Source: Agaricus subrufescens
Taxonomy: Eukaryota; Basidiomycota; Agaricomycetes; Agaricales; Agaricaceae
Assembly (NCBI GenBank): GCA_029945375.1
Contig: CM057057.1
Span: 1-64,000 of the forward strand
DNA: 64,000 bases
Reading direction: 5' to 3'
A model generated the notes under the pieces. That model saw nothing but the letters and a program-made list of their open reading frames with translations. It did no database searches and was not told the origin of the DNA. The translations under genes were made by a program, and so were the position numbers. This document shows, piece by piece, positions 11,297 to 22,206 of the stretch. Numbering within the stretch: position 1 is the stretch's first letter; every line of letters starts with the position of its first letter.

Positions 11297-14200
11297 CTAC
11301 AATAATATTTTCTCCGTAAACCACAAGAAGACCGCCATAGAGTTGTTCAAGTGTCCTTTTACAGGTGGGCCAGACAACCACTTAGTATACTCAGGGAGTG
11401 AGCCCAGCCGTACACCATACTCTAATTCGACCACGCTTAGGAGGTCCTGCTCGTGGTAGATCGTCCAGAGGAGGGGGAGGATGCGGTCAGGATACTCACA
11501 CTCAGCCACTTTTGTAGTCCGCAAGTGGACGGAACCATCAGTTTGAGGAATATGGCAACGGTAGCAGGTTGCGCCGTGGAGGTCATAGTTGAACTTGATA
11601 GGGTGCTTCTCCCGCCACTGGCGCATGGACCCAAAACTGAAGGCGGGGCAGTTGTTTGCCATGTGGTCCGTGGCATTGCCGTGGGGGTCCTTCTTGGCCA
11701 GGCAGCAGGTGCAAGAGTCTGCAATGACGAAGAGGGCAGCTTTGAGCCTCTGATTGTATTTGTCAATGTCAATCTGTGATTGCAGTCTTCTCTTCTTAGC
11801 GAGCTGAACTTGGGTTTGGTAGGGGTTTTGTGAAGAAGAGCTTTGCAACGAGGAGTTTTGCGACGAAGAGGAGGCAATGTTCTGGGTGGGGGGAGAAGCC
11901 AAAGTATGATAGGGGGGTGTGAATGAAGAGGAAGAGGCATAGCCATCGGAGGAGGAGGCCCCTAGGTCAACCAAAGGACGCTTCCTCTTGGGGAGCGGGT
12001 GGACTTGTGAAGAATTTGGCTGAGTGGGAGTGAGTGAGCCTATGGTAGCTTGTGTCGATGGGATGTTAGACGAGGTTTGAGAGGGTGGGTCAGAAGGCGG
12101 GAGGTCCTGTAGATTGGACGGGAGATTCTTTAGATAAGGCGGAGGCTGAGATAGAGTGGGGGAGAGCATGGTGGATAGACGGCTGTTACAACGGCTACAA
12201 GGGAGGTTCACCTCACTATCTTTGCAAAAGACGCCTGACCCATCGGTGAACTCGGTGAGGGCGAATCGAATGCAGATGTCAGATTTGAAGATGAGGTGGT
12301 GCATGGCGTCCAAGCCTGCATGGTCGATGGTGTCTTGGGTATTGCAAGGTGGCCGAAACTTGGACCTAGGAACGAGGTCACAAATAGCAGGTTGGCCATT
12401 GCGCCCACCCCGACCAACCTCCTGGAGGTAGTTAACCATTTCATAGGGAGTACCCGCATGACAAACCCACTTGACCTGTGGATAGTCGTTACCACAACCC
12501 AACGCGTGAGTGCAGATCATCAGCTTGTTGACGCCAGAGGTCCACAATCGGTACTTGTCCTGCCTCTCGGTGTAGGTCATCTCGGAAGTGCCTGCATAGA
12601 AGTCACATTGCAAGCGGTCGGCCAGGGCCCAGCCAAGATCCTTGAACGGCACAAACACCAACCCACGGTCCCCCTCCTCCCATTCGTTCTTGACGATCTC
12701 GTACAACTGGCTGACCTTGGTGAGGAGGGCCTCCTCTCCTTGGACAGGACTATGGATGCGGTACTGTAGATTGGGGCGGTTGGTCTTTGCCCGAATGACG
12801 ATGGCCTTGGGGTGAAGCTCAAAGTTGTGAAGGATGGTGTCAACAGAGCGGGTGGGTATAGTACCGGATAGAAGGATCCATTGGATAGGAATAGAGCGAA
12901 GGGCGTAGACATGGGTGAGGCACTGCCGATAGTGCTGAGCAGTATGAACGGTATGGCACTCGTCAAAAACAATGGAGTGTATCGGGACCGCCCTATGATG
13001 AGCTTCCAGCAAGGATTGACTGAACATACGGGTACGCGCTATCTCAGCAGACACAAGGATGACAGGATCTTGGCCAGTAATCCGAGCGGAGTTTGACGAG
13101 AAGACATTGAAGTGGATGCCCATGCGACCAAGGCGGACCTGGTAGTCCTGAATGAGAGAGACAAAGGGGAGGACAAAGATAGTGACTGATCCACTGTGGA
13201 TGACAGTGGCGATGAGGGGTACCATGGTCTTGCCACCTCCAGTGGGAAGGATGGCGACGACATCGTTGCAGCGGCTGGTCGCCGCTAGGACAGCATCCCT
13301 CTGCTCGTCGGAAGACCAGGTGGCATGGGGATCGCAGAGCAGCTCGCGAAGTGCAGCCTTGCAACTCGTTTCCAGATCAGCCAATTTCTGGTGAAGAGGA
13401 TGAGCGCTGTAGATTTGGTGTAGGTTGGTTTCAAGCTTACCTGCTGTTCGGAAGCATTGACAGGTGGCCACTGACTGAACATGCGCGGAATGGGAGGGGC
13501 TGCCTCCTCATTGCGGCGTGGTGGAGGCCGGGGCTGGGGCTGGGGAGATAATGTCAGCTTTATGGCATGTGTATTGTTGGTTTGGAACTTACAGAGGGCT
13601 GAGACGGACTGAAGTACTTCTCGTACTTGGACGGAGTAAGGAGGAGGCGTGAGCAGAGCTGGAGAGACCCGCTTGGAACATGCATGAACTTGGCCCATTT
13701 ATCGCTACAAGTGAGGAAGGCCTGAATAAGTTCAGCACTATAGGCATGGTAGGAATCCTTAGTGAGGCCATAGATGCGGTCTTCGGTCTGACGGCTGTGA
13801 CCTGCCTGCAGGGCACTAATGGTGTCGATGTTGTCCCTGTTGAGAATAGTTTCGAGATCTGGAACAAACCGATGCTTGATGGTAATCTGCATCTGACGCC
13901 AGTCTGCAATACCTATACCGTCTTCAATCCCAAGAGCGTGGACAGAGATGGTCTTGAGGCTCTGAGAGAGTTGTTCGGCTTCCATCAGCTTGGTATGGTC
14001 AGGGAAGAGAAACGTGTTGAGTAGCTTGTGAAGGTCGGGGCGGTTGGGATGAAGTACGGACACAGCAAGCTGAGCGAAAGGGGTAGCAAGGGTGAGGACC
14101 TGGAAGAGCATGTCGCCAGTAAAGGCATCTATACCGTGAGGGATAGACTTGTCTTGACCAGTGATGCTACTGGTCTTGCTATAGCGGCAGATCAAGGTCC

Positions 14201-16986
14201 AATGTAGGGCCATCTTGAATAAGGAACGGGCTTGGGTCGAGGTGTTGGTATATTGAAGACAAGTGAGTTCGGTACCACGAGCTGGAGCACCACCGTTGAT
14301 GTGAATGAGAGCACAAATCTTCTGTAGAACTGAGCAGTAGTTGTGATACCACATGCGCAACCGAGCCAAGTTCCAGATAGGCGCACCCGCAGAGTCAAAA
14401 CCATGGACATAGCCCTTCCTCAAGACAGGATCCGACATGATCGCTTGGACTAAATCATGCCTCCGGGCGAGGAGATCCTTGTTGCGGTGATCGTGGAAGA
14501 TGTTGAAACCCGGTGTGGTAATGGTGAGGTCATCGTAGATTGTCTCATACTCGACAAAGATGTCTTTCCCCAAGAAAACGTCACGATATAAAGATTGGAA
14601 GGTGGAAAGGATGAGGCTTCGACCCATAGCCCTGATGCTGTCCATTGAGATGCGGCTGCCACGAAAGACAAGTTCTGTGCCCTCAGGATTTGCCCAAAAG
14701 GAGGAGGGGAGCGATATTGTGGACATAGCAAAGGAAGTGGCGAGGTGCTGGGTGCTCCTGATGGTGTTAAAGGGGGTGGGGTCCACCTTCTCCGTGAACA
14801 TAAACTGCAGAGAGTCACAACCAAGAAGCAGTGTGGGGTATGTGTGCATTTCACGAAGTACCGCAAGGCGCATCAAGTGCGTAAAAGCGGCTAGAACAGG
14901 CGTGATGTCCTTTGGGTGAGCCCAAGATAAGTCGGACTTGATTGAAGATAGCACAACAAAGCACATGGTGGGGTCCCCGATAGAATTGACGTTCTTGGAG
15001 GGGAGCCAACAATAGCCCCATACCATCATGAGCAGAGCATGGATGTGGCTGCTGATGACCCCGAGGTTGACATCCTTGGTGTTAGTGACGGTGGTTATGA
15101 GGTCCTGAATGCAACGGGCTATGTGGGGGGGGAGTGGGAGAACATAGGAGCCACGGGACCGGAGTAGGAAACCAATGAGACGAGTGGCAAAATTGGCATA
15201 TTTTTCAAGGGTACTTGGGTTCTGGTGCGAGGAAAAGGGGTCATTGGTAATCCCACTGGTAAACGTGTGAGCTTGACTGGGTCTGATATTATAAGTTAAC
15301 CCTTACCTTTTAAGCGGATCAGGCGTGTTCAGCCTCTGAAGGAGGAGAAGTGGAGTCTGCGCGATCAGCTGGGTACAGTTCTGAAATAGATGGAGTACAG
15401 CTTCTTGAAGCCAGGGCAAAGCTTGCTTGATTTTGTCGAGGTCAACGAGGGCTCGAAGGTCTTCCATTTTATGTCCTCTCACATGCTCCGGCCACTTGGT
15501 GACCCTCAAGAAATCGGAGAGCACACGAGGGTCCTGCAAGGAGGGCTGATGGTCAGTGACTGCGGCCTTGATGAGGGATTCCCTCTCAATGAGCCACTGT
15601 GGGTTGTAGGACTCTATGCCAGAGGGCGGAACGGTCGGTTTAACGGGGAAGTAGCTATTGTTCTTTTGATTGTCAAAACGCTGAGCAGAAATGATTTCAT
15701 ATGCAGATGGTGGACCTCGGTTCTTGTGGTCTTGCAAATGGTGCTTCGTCATGGAACCTTGGGTACGATAGAGCTTTTTGCAGTTTTCAAAGGGACACTG
15801 CAAAACTTGGTAGATGGGAAGCCCAGTGATGGGAGATATCTCGGTATGGAGTGGAATATCAGGGAGATGGTCTCGGATACAGAGCTCCTTGCAAGCTTTC
15901 TCGAGGGATGCACGCGCCAGCATCTGCTTGAATACCGAATGGTGGATCTTGACATGGTTCAAAGCGGTGCTAGGAACAAGGGCAATACCACACTCCAGAC
16001 AGAGAAGGAGTAGGATCAATTTGTCGTAGTAGAGCCCAATGGAACTGAGGTAGGGATGGGTACCCAATCCATTACCGATGTGGGGTGGGCTTGCCTAATT
16101 TAATTATGACTTGAGCGTGAGGACCTCTTAAACCCAAGATGTGTACTTACCGGACCTTCGGCACTCTCAGAGGTGGATGAGACACCTGGGGGTGTACTGA
16201 CGCCAGGGACCACCTGAAAAAAAAGGAGGTTCGTGAGTGAACAAGGCATTCAGAGACAAAAGTGAGAGACATTTACAGCGGATGGACTAATTTCTGGGTT
16301 ACCCGAAACATGTACGGCGTTACCCAGAGCAGTGGAAAGCTAAGAGGAATAGTGAGTATGAGTGTGCATGTAGGTGTAGGCAGTGGTGCTCACGCTATTG
16401 GTGGTGTATCCGTGGACACCTGGGGCCATACTGACGCCAGGGATCACCTGAAAAAAAAAAAAGAAGACAGGTTCGTGAATGAAGAAGGTATTCGGGAACA
16501 AACGTGAGAGACACTTACAGCGGATGGACTAAATTTTGGTTTACCCTCAATGGATACGGCGTTACCCAGAGCAGTGGAAAGCTAGGAGGGATAGTGAGTA
16601 TGGGTGGGCATGCGGCCGGTGGTACTCACGCTATTGGTGACGTATCCGTGGACAGCTGGGGTACCCAGATCGCTGCCTGATACCTGGTAGTGTCGATTGA
16701 GTTTGAGGGATTTCAAGTTAAAAAGGATACTCCTTACCGATGACTCCCTGACCTGGAAGAGGTTACATATTTCTTCAGGTTGGACTATCAAATTGCCGGA
16801 TTCATCCTTGAATAGATCAGTGGAAGGCAGAGGTTCGTTGATGAGAGGGATAAATACAAGATAGTCGGGTGGAACCTTAGAGCAAACCTTGAAGTGCTCG
16901 TAGAGGTCATCTATTTCAGTAAATCTGCTGCCGCAAAATCCACAATGGTATAGAACAGGTGCGTTGGAATCAGGAGAGGCTGACAT
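11297..16986 (-). CDS. Zinc finger / OrsD-like / tyrosine-recombinase-like / RecQ helicase fusion
   Basis: Starts at ATG 16986 with a zinc finger (YHCGFCG ... HFKVC). Five tiny phase-0 exons from a 236-bp duplication follow. An exon ending at about 15303 carries CLECGIAL ... HVKIHHS and QCPFENC ... HHLQDH, as in the OrsD/DUF3505 type. The next exon (about 15253-13600) has tyrosine-recombinase-like landmarks: ARGTELTCL, RYSKTS, DWRQMQ, AGHSRQTEDRIYGL. The last long exon (from about 13393) is a RecQ-type helicase: LPTGGGKT (Walker A), FDECHT (box II), LLSGTIP and QEVGRGGRNGQP (motif VI). It ends with a Cys/His-rich region (CTCCL, CYRCH) and stop 11297. Related large helicase genes are repeated in Agaricomycetes and resemble subtelomeric helicases. 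Convergent to the TET/JBP-like gene with 18 bases between stops. Helicase is confident; the recombinase is degenerate. Confidence 0.82.
16207..16683. repeat. 236-bp tandem duplication carrying exons of the helicase gene
   Basis: Two near-identical units spaced 236 bases apart (exon ends at 16630/16683 and 16394/16447, with a degenerate third exon copy ending at 16213). On the minus strand each unit holds a 63-base exon (begins LSTALGNAV) and a 54-base exon (for example VIPGVSMAPGVHGYTTNS). All are phase 0, so the duplication adds 39 residues without breaking the frame. Confidence 0.85.
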
Positions 16987-17673
16987 ATTTGCGATGATGT
17001 TTGCGATGAATGCTGAGACAAGAGCAGTAGTAGGGGTTGAAGAACGATAATGGGGTCTTCAAGGAGGTTTCGTTACAATATTGGGCGCTTTTATATTCCG
17101 GATTTCATATACGACTCCTGAGAATACGGCTCTCCTGATGAAAGATCAGGTACATTCTTGTACCTGTATCTATTTAAAAACTTAGGCAGGAGTAATTCAA
17201 AGGTTTAGCGTGTCTTTGTTTTCTGCTAATGGGAGGGGACAATACGACATGAGAATATCTAAATAGTACAAGTTCTATCCCGGGACATGAGAGCGTTTTT
17301 TGGTGCTGCAGTTGCAGAGACTAGCTATTTAGGGGGTAATGAACGCCTGGTAGGGCAATGGGTTGGGGCGCGGATGTAGATTCCACGGGTACCTGATTAT
17401 CTATTATCTTTTGGAGCCGAGGCCGGTAACTGAAATACGGCAGAAAATCGGGGGTCAATCTCTCATTATCTGAGGGGTTTTCATGTCCAATTTGATCTCA
17501 TTGCGTCGGCTTTGTCGGGGGATCAGATGTATGGACATTGGGAACAGAAGAGTAGACTCTTTATCAAGATTGCGGATCGGATCACGTGATTTCATTCCGT
17601 CTTACGGAGAGCAGAAGGATCTCATATGATCCAAGGATAGAGGCGGCACTCAGAGGTGTTATATATATTATAT
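16987..17673. other. No gene recognised
   Basis: Upstream region of the helicase gene and intergenic sequence. It contains one copy of a dispersed TCACGTGATTTC...CGGAG short motif near 17583. Nothing else could be supported. Confidence 0.5.
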
Positions 17674-18122
17674 CTAGATAGACATTGGACATTTGGCACA
17701 TCTACGATGCTCAAGCGGACTATCAAATAGTACCTCTATATCGGCAAGGTCCTCAGGTCCAAGTTGTCCTTGTTGAGCAAGATGCGCTTTTGCCCTAGAA
17801 AGAAAGGGCATCATGCCCAGAATGACCCACTGTGCGGATTTGGATGCCTGTTCCCCGCCCATGCCACGGAAGGTGGTGGCTTCCAGTGATTGTAGATGAT
17901 CCAGGCTCAGAGGCTGAAGTCTGTGGGCACGCTTCTCCAGGAGGACCTTCTTGGTTGGTGAGGCAGCGTCCACGGTGGAAAAAAGGTCCTCTGTGTTGAG
18001 CGTTTACCAATGGTGATCCTGTCTACAGAGGGGTTAGGCCTTGATTGTGTGAGGGAGGGGCTGCTGCTGAATGCTTGGGGGGTAGGCATTGCGTTAAGGA
18101 ATAAGTAAAGAGGCTTTGACAC
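17674..18122 (-). pseudogene. Truncated paralogue of the BAH-PHD gene
   Basis: The open frame 17973-17674 (minus) encodes LDHLQSLEATTFRGMGG, WVILGMMPFLSRAKAHL and a final RRCAKCP. These align with the last 75 residues of the neighbouring BAH-PHD protein (SLEHTICRGMAG, WSIPGMRPLLLHAK, SRLCPRC). The PHD and BAH parts are missing. A short frame starting MPTPQAFSSS upstream (about 18087) cannot be joined to it in phase by an obvious intron. It may still be a short expressed gene, but truncation plus the poor join suggests a relic. Confidence 0.5.
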
Positions 18123-18293
18123 AAGTGCTGAAATGTAAAACCTTAATGAACGATACCGCTTTTCCGGATCATGAGGCTTAGACGTATTCTATGGGACGGG
18201 AACCAGTGAGATAGCTATATATGGTTTATTTTTTTCAAAAGAACAAAAACGAGAAGTAAAGCAATCCTAAACATAGACCCCGTAAGGTCCCGC

Positions 18294-19362
18294 TCAACAA
18301 GCCCCATCGCATCGGGGACAAAGACGAGACTCGGCCGGGTGGAGGTAGTAAGATTGTAAATGTTCATATGTTTCTTCATCAACACGTTCGTCTTGATCGT
18401 ACTGGCGCTTGGCATGGAGGAGGAGAGGTCGCATGCCTGGTATAGACCACTTGAGAGCATCTTCGACCGGATGCCCTGCCATACCTCTACAGATCGTGTG
18501 TTCCAAAGATGTGATCATATCCTTAACAAGAAGATCGTGGCCTGTTGGTGCCTCGGAGTCTTCAGTATCCGGGTTAGATGCCTTTGTACAATCTAAATGA
18601 TACCACTGCTGACAGTCTTTGCACCAGCGTTGATGATCTTTTTCTGGGTCATATGGTTTGAGGCAGATACAAGTGGTTATGACACCCTGGATTCGGTGAG
18701 TATAAGGCTTCACAGTTGATTCATACACCATACGCACCTCAATAACCCAGATGTTATCTTCGGGTATATACGTGAGGGTCCATCGGTTGAACCAATCACA
18801 TGTGGTGAAAAGGGCGCCCACTTCTGTACCGTCGACTAATTTATATATATCCGCTTTGCCTGGTTCGTCATGCCATGCTTGTTTAGCGGTCATAAATGTA
18901 AAAAGATTGATGAGACGTACATTCTACTGCGTCGATATGGATACGATCCTCGTGGTTTGAGAGCAGCAGTTCTGTACCAGCCATGCAGTCAAGTAGTCCA
19001 CGGCTCCTACAAAAATTGAGAAGCCAGTGCAGGGGCTTGGGATGGATGGCTTACTTGTCTACTAAGTTCGGGAGGTTACTCGCTTCTTGAAACCCGTAAT
19101 ACCAAACTCCAACGACCCATTTATTTGACCCTTGAGCGTGGAGTGATTTCACTCTCATGAGCCATGGCTTAACCCGAGCATTCTTCGGAGGGCGTATAAA
19201 GATACTGGGTATAGTGAGATGCTTGTAAGTGGTTGAATCGGGTGTTAGAGCTTCTTACTCGTCGCCGGGGGCCACTAATTCAGAGTTAGAGGGTGTACCG
19301 ATATTGATGCTTTCAACCGGGCGATACGTTTTCACGGTGAGGAGAGTTGGGGTTCTGGGCAT
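18294..19362 (-). CDS. BAH-PHD chromatin reader-like protein
   Basis: Four proposed exons start at ATG 19362 (MPRTPTLLTVK), with ends near 19259, 19204-19056, 19006-18921 and 18877-18294. The first half reads as a BAH domain: VAPGDDIFIRPP, WLMRVKSL, NKWVVGVWYYGF and TELLLSNHEDRIHIDAVE. Then comes a PHD-type zinc finger, CICLKPYD ... WCKDCQQWYHLDCTKA, with the Cys4-His-Cys spacing mostly visible. A helical tail ends in CPRCDG. BAH and PHD modules bind nucleosomes or histone tails, so a nuclear reader role is likely; the ligand is unknown. The exon 2-3 join is uncertain by about a base. A partial second copy lies 170 bases downstream. Confidence 0.72.
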
Positions 19363-19765
19363 ATTGGTTGAAAGAAACGTTGGGATCAAGTGAGCTTGAA
19401 TGTGACGGCTTTGTGAGGGGTTGCGTCATACTTCTTCTGGGGTCTGGAAGCTAAAAGCGTACTGGGGTACACTATTGGAGCCGTAAATTTTCTCGTGCAT
19501 GTAATGTAAATAACGTATTATCTAGGTGTTTTATGTTCCATAGTATACCTATACGGTGGTTTAGAGGGTTGTAATGAGACCTTGTGAGTTATTGGGAGAC
19601 TACGACCTCTATGGCCTATCGTCCCAAAGTACAGGATTCATTTTTACTACAGAAGAGTGATGTTGGGTCAACTGGATTCTGTGCGATTTCCGGGTCTGGT
19701 GAGCCAGAGGAGCCTAGGACTCTATTTTGAATGGGTCTTACTTTATTTATCTTTGCGACATGATG

Positions 19766-19797
19766 CGATCAGCTGACTAATGCTATAGGTATAAAGA
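19766..19797 (+). promoter_or_regulatory. Shared promoter motif plus TATA box
   Basis: The 16-mer CGATCAGCTGACTAAT (19766-19781), which contains an E-box-like CAGCTG, is followed after 8 bases by TATAAAGA (19790), 52 bases before the ATG of the 99-residue gene. The identical 16-mer, spacing and TATAAAGA recur at 22132-22163, before the histone-fold candidate. Confidence 0.7.
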
Positions 19798-19841
19798 ACT
19801 GGAGGAGCAAGATTCTCACTTCTCCCCCACCCATTGTCAAC

Positions 19842-20244
19842 ATGGCAAGAATTAGAAAATTCTTCTACTACAACGGCCACGCTGAAATCTCCAAGTATCC
19901 TGGGTACAAAGTGTGGGTTAAGATCCAGAAGGGGAGACGAGAGCGACTAATAGAGGTAAAGACTCTGGCACAGTAGGTCCCAAGGTCAGGTAACAAATAA
20001 TCCAACAGGCCCGTCGGTGGTGGAGTAGTGACGCCAGGGTGGTGGACAGAGAAGAGAAGAAGCCAGTGGTCGAACCCCATCCCTGGGCTGCTCTGCTCTC
20101 TGGGTTTATCCAAGGAACCTGGGAGCCGAAGGTGAGTGACTCAGATTGAGCTTATCTTTGTAAACTTAGGATATGCAATAGAAAATTGTGAGCGCGGATA
20201 TGTACGATTCGTTGACCAAGGCCTTGGTGGATATGCAGCTGTAA
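19842..20244 (+). CDS. Small basic protein of unknown function, 99 residues
   Basis: Three exons, 19842-19955, 20009-20131 and 20182-20244, all phase 0, give 99 residues. It begins MARIRKFFYYNGHAE and continues GYKVWVKIQKGRRERL, then an Arg/Lys/Trp-rich middle (ARRWWSSDARVVDREEKK), and ends with a short helix (YDSLTKALVDMQL). The family is not recognised. A clear TATA box lies 52 bases upstream, and the promoter motif is shared with the histone-fold candidate 2.3 kb away, suggesting co-expression. The third exon relies on a 50-base intron. A shorter form ending DMQ would result from acceptor use at 20169. Confidence 0.55.
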
Positions 20245-21435
20245 AAAGGTTCGCTGCGTGTAGAAAGAACGGCAGAGGCAGCGTCAGTGGTAGGCAAAAC
20301 CTGCCTCATAATTCAGAAATCGTATTTTTTTTTGGTATTTCGAGCCTTTGAATGAGTATTTGAGGTATTGGCGGAGTATAGTCTTGTGAAACCTCTATGT
20401 CAATTATTATATATCCTTTTACTTTTGTTACCACCGGCGTAAATCTCCTAAGAATGATATATGGGATGGCTGATCAAAAGGCGGTTTCATTAAGTGAGCG
20501 GGATTTATGTTAAAAGAGAAATTAACTGTTGGGCCGACGTCCTAATATAGAAAACTGATGTCAACCCTAAATAGCTCAACCCCTCACCGTCGTCCTTTAC
20601 GGATTAGACCGATACCGAGTACTTCGGTTTGAAATAGTAATATGGTAGATTTTAAGTTGTGCCATGTGGGTGGCACGAATGTTCAAAATATAACACTCAA
20701 TAAACGTTTCATAGTCTAATTAATGGCTTCGTGGCGCAATGGATTGGTGGAGATAAAGCTCGACATAGTTCTTAGTGAATAGAGTGTCCTGTGGTGCGGG
20801 TATGTATGATGGCGGACACCTATTACAGATTGGATAATACCATTTGTGATGGTCTTGAATAACCCGAGTAAGACACGATGTATCTATAAGTGTAATGTAC
20901 GCCTATTAAAGGTACTTCCATTGACAGATTAAGACACATTTCCGTCCCGCAACCAACAGTATGTATAACCTCGAATAACGGGCAGGAGGTTGTTATGCCA
21001 CTGTAGGCTTATTTCATAGGCAAGAGGACAGCTAGCAAATACGGTAATGCTCTCAATTAGTTTATCGGGCCGTATACACTCTATTGATCCTGGTGTTATT
21101 GGCTGTAGTTGGGTTGGACCTCGTGTAGGGTGACTTCTACTTTGATGATATGCTCATAATGAATAGGACCGAGGATTTGGCGACCGGTAACATCGGGACA
21201 AGGTTGGTCGAGCTTAGACATCGTTTAGGGTCCATACCATGCGATTATAACTGGTGGTCTATATATTGATGTGCATTCTCTACTTATTACTTTAAATCGC
21301 CTCTATAGACTTTGGCGATGAATCTTCTTTTGCTCGATGTACTCAATCTGTTCACTAAGATCCCGGGATCTACATGAAGTGATGGTCTATTTAATGACGG
21401 CGTTCATCTACTTTTTGTGTATTATCCCTCTACAC
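20245..21435. other. No gene recognised
   Basis: About 1.2 kb with no convincing frame. A tRNA-like start (GCTTCGTGGCGCAATGG) near 20725 is not followed by the rest of a tRNA. A TATTTAA box near 21388 probably belongs to the next gene. Confidence 0.45.
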
Positions 21436-22003
21436 ATGTCTACAATAGCGACGCCTTCTCAAAGTCCAATGTCGGGAACGAACAATAAAGCAACACCAGC
21501 AGCGGAGTCTCAATGCCAATCGGATGGCAAACTTGAAGCAGCATCGGCACCACCTGAATCGGAAGCGGAGGGGATTGAAACCGAATTTCAATCAGAGATG
21601 TCCGTGTACCTGTCGCCTTACATTAGAAAACGCAACATTTGGTTTGGGGAAGAGGGGTCAAGATTGCGAGATACGATTACCAAAGGGATATCGGAGGTGT
21701 GGCCGGAACTCAAAGCTATCTTAAGGGAGGAAGGAGTGAAGGACCCGATTGCGGCGATATTGGTGTAAGTGAACCTTACATCTAAGAAACCTCTGCTAAA
21801 CGAATTGAAGGGCGGGTTTACATACTAGTGGAAGTGAGGAAAAAGAGCGAGCCACACTGCGCTTTTATGATTTTTACAACAACGAGTTTGCAACCGTGCA
21901 TGCGTATCCGGTAGAACGGAGTGTTTTATGGAGAGGGATAAATGGCAATTTGGACGGTATAGTATTTAGACAATCGGCTCAAAAAATGGTTGTATGGCTG
22001 TGA
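21436..22003 (+). CDS. Small unknown protein, family S, copy 1
   Basis: ATG 21436 (MSTIATPSQSPMSG). Exon 1 has a Ser/Pro/Glu-rich head, then MSVYLSPYIRKRNIWFG, LRDTITKGISEVWPEL and EEGVKDPIAAILV. One intron with acceptor near 21828 leads to a second exon with ERATLRFYDFYNNEFATVHA and WRGINGNLDG, stop 22003. The gene at 25768 repeats the same blocks and gene structure, which supports both as real. No known domain is recognised. The length (about 165 residues), lack of a signal peptide and compact fold-like spacing suggest a soluble protein. Function unknown. Confidence 0.65.
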
Positions 22004-22131
22004 GTGAAGATGGCTGGGAATAGTGTATGGATTGACTGGGCTATGTTTCTCGAACAAGTATGAATTATATTATTTAGATATATAGTATGAATATAGATAG
22101 TACTTTGTACGGCGAATAAAAGTCTGAACTC

Positions 22132-22163
22132 CGATCAGCTGACTAATATCCGGTATATAAAGA
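22132..22163 (+). promoter_or_regulatory. Second copy of shared promoter motif plus TATA box
   Basis: CGATCAGCTGACTAAT at 22132-22147, then 8 bases, then TATAAAGA at 22156. The ATG of the histone-fold candidate follows 51 bases after the TATA box. Motif, spacing and start distance match the copy at 19766. Confidence 0.7.
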
Positions 22164-22206
22164 CTTATGATCGCAAATTATCCTCTTCTCATTGACTCTA
22201 TCTGCT

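Noticed and set aside
20724..20746. tRNA-like sequence GCTTCGTGGCGCAATGG
   Set aside because: Looks like a tRNA 5' half with an A box, but no anticodon arm, T arm or B box follows, so it is a fragment or chance match.
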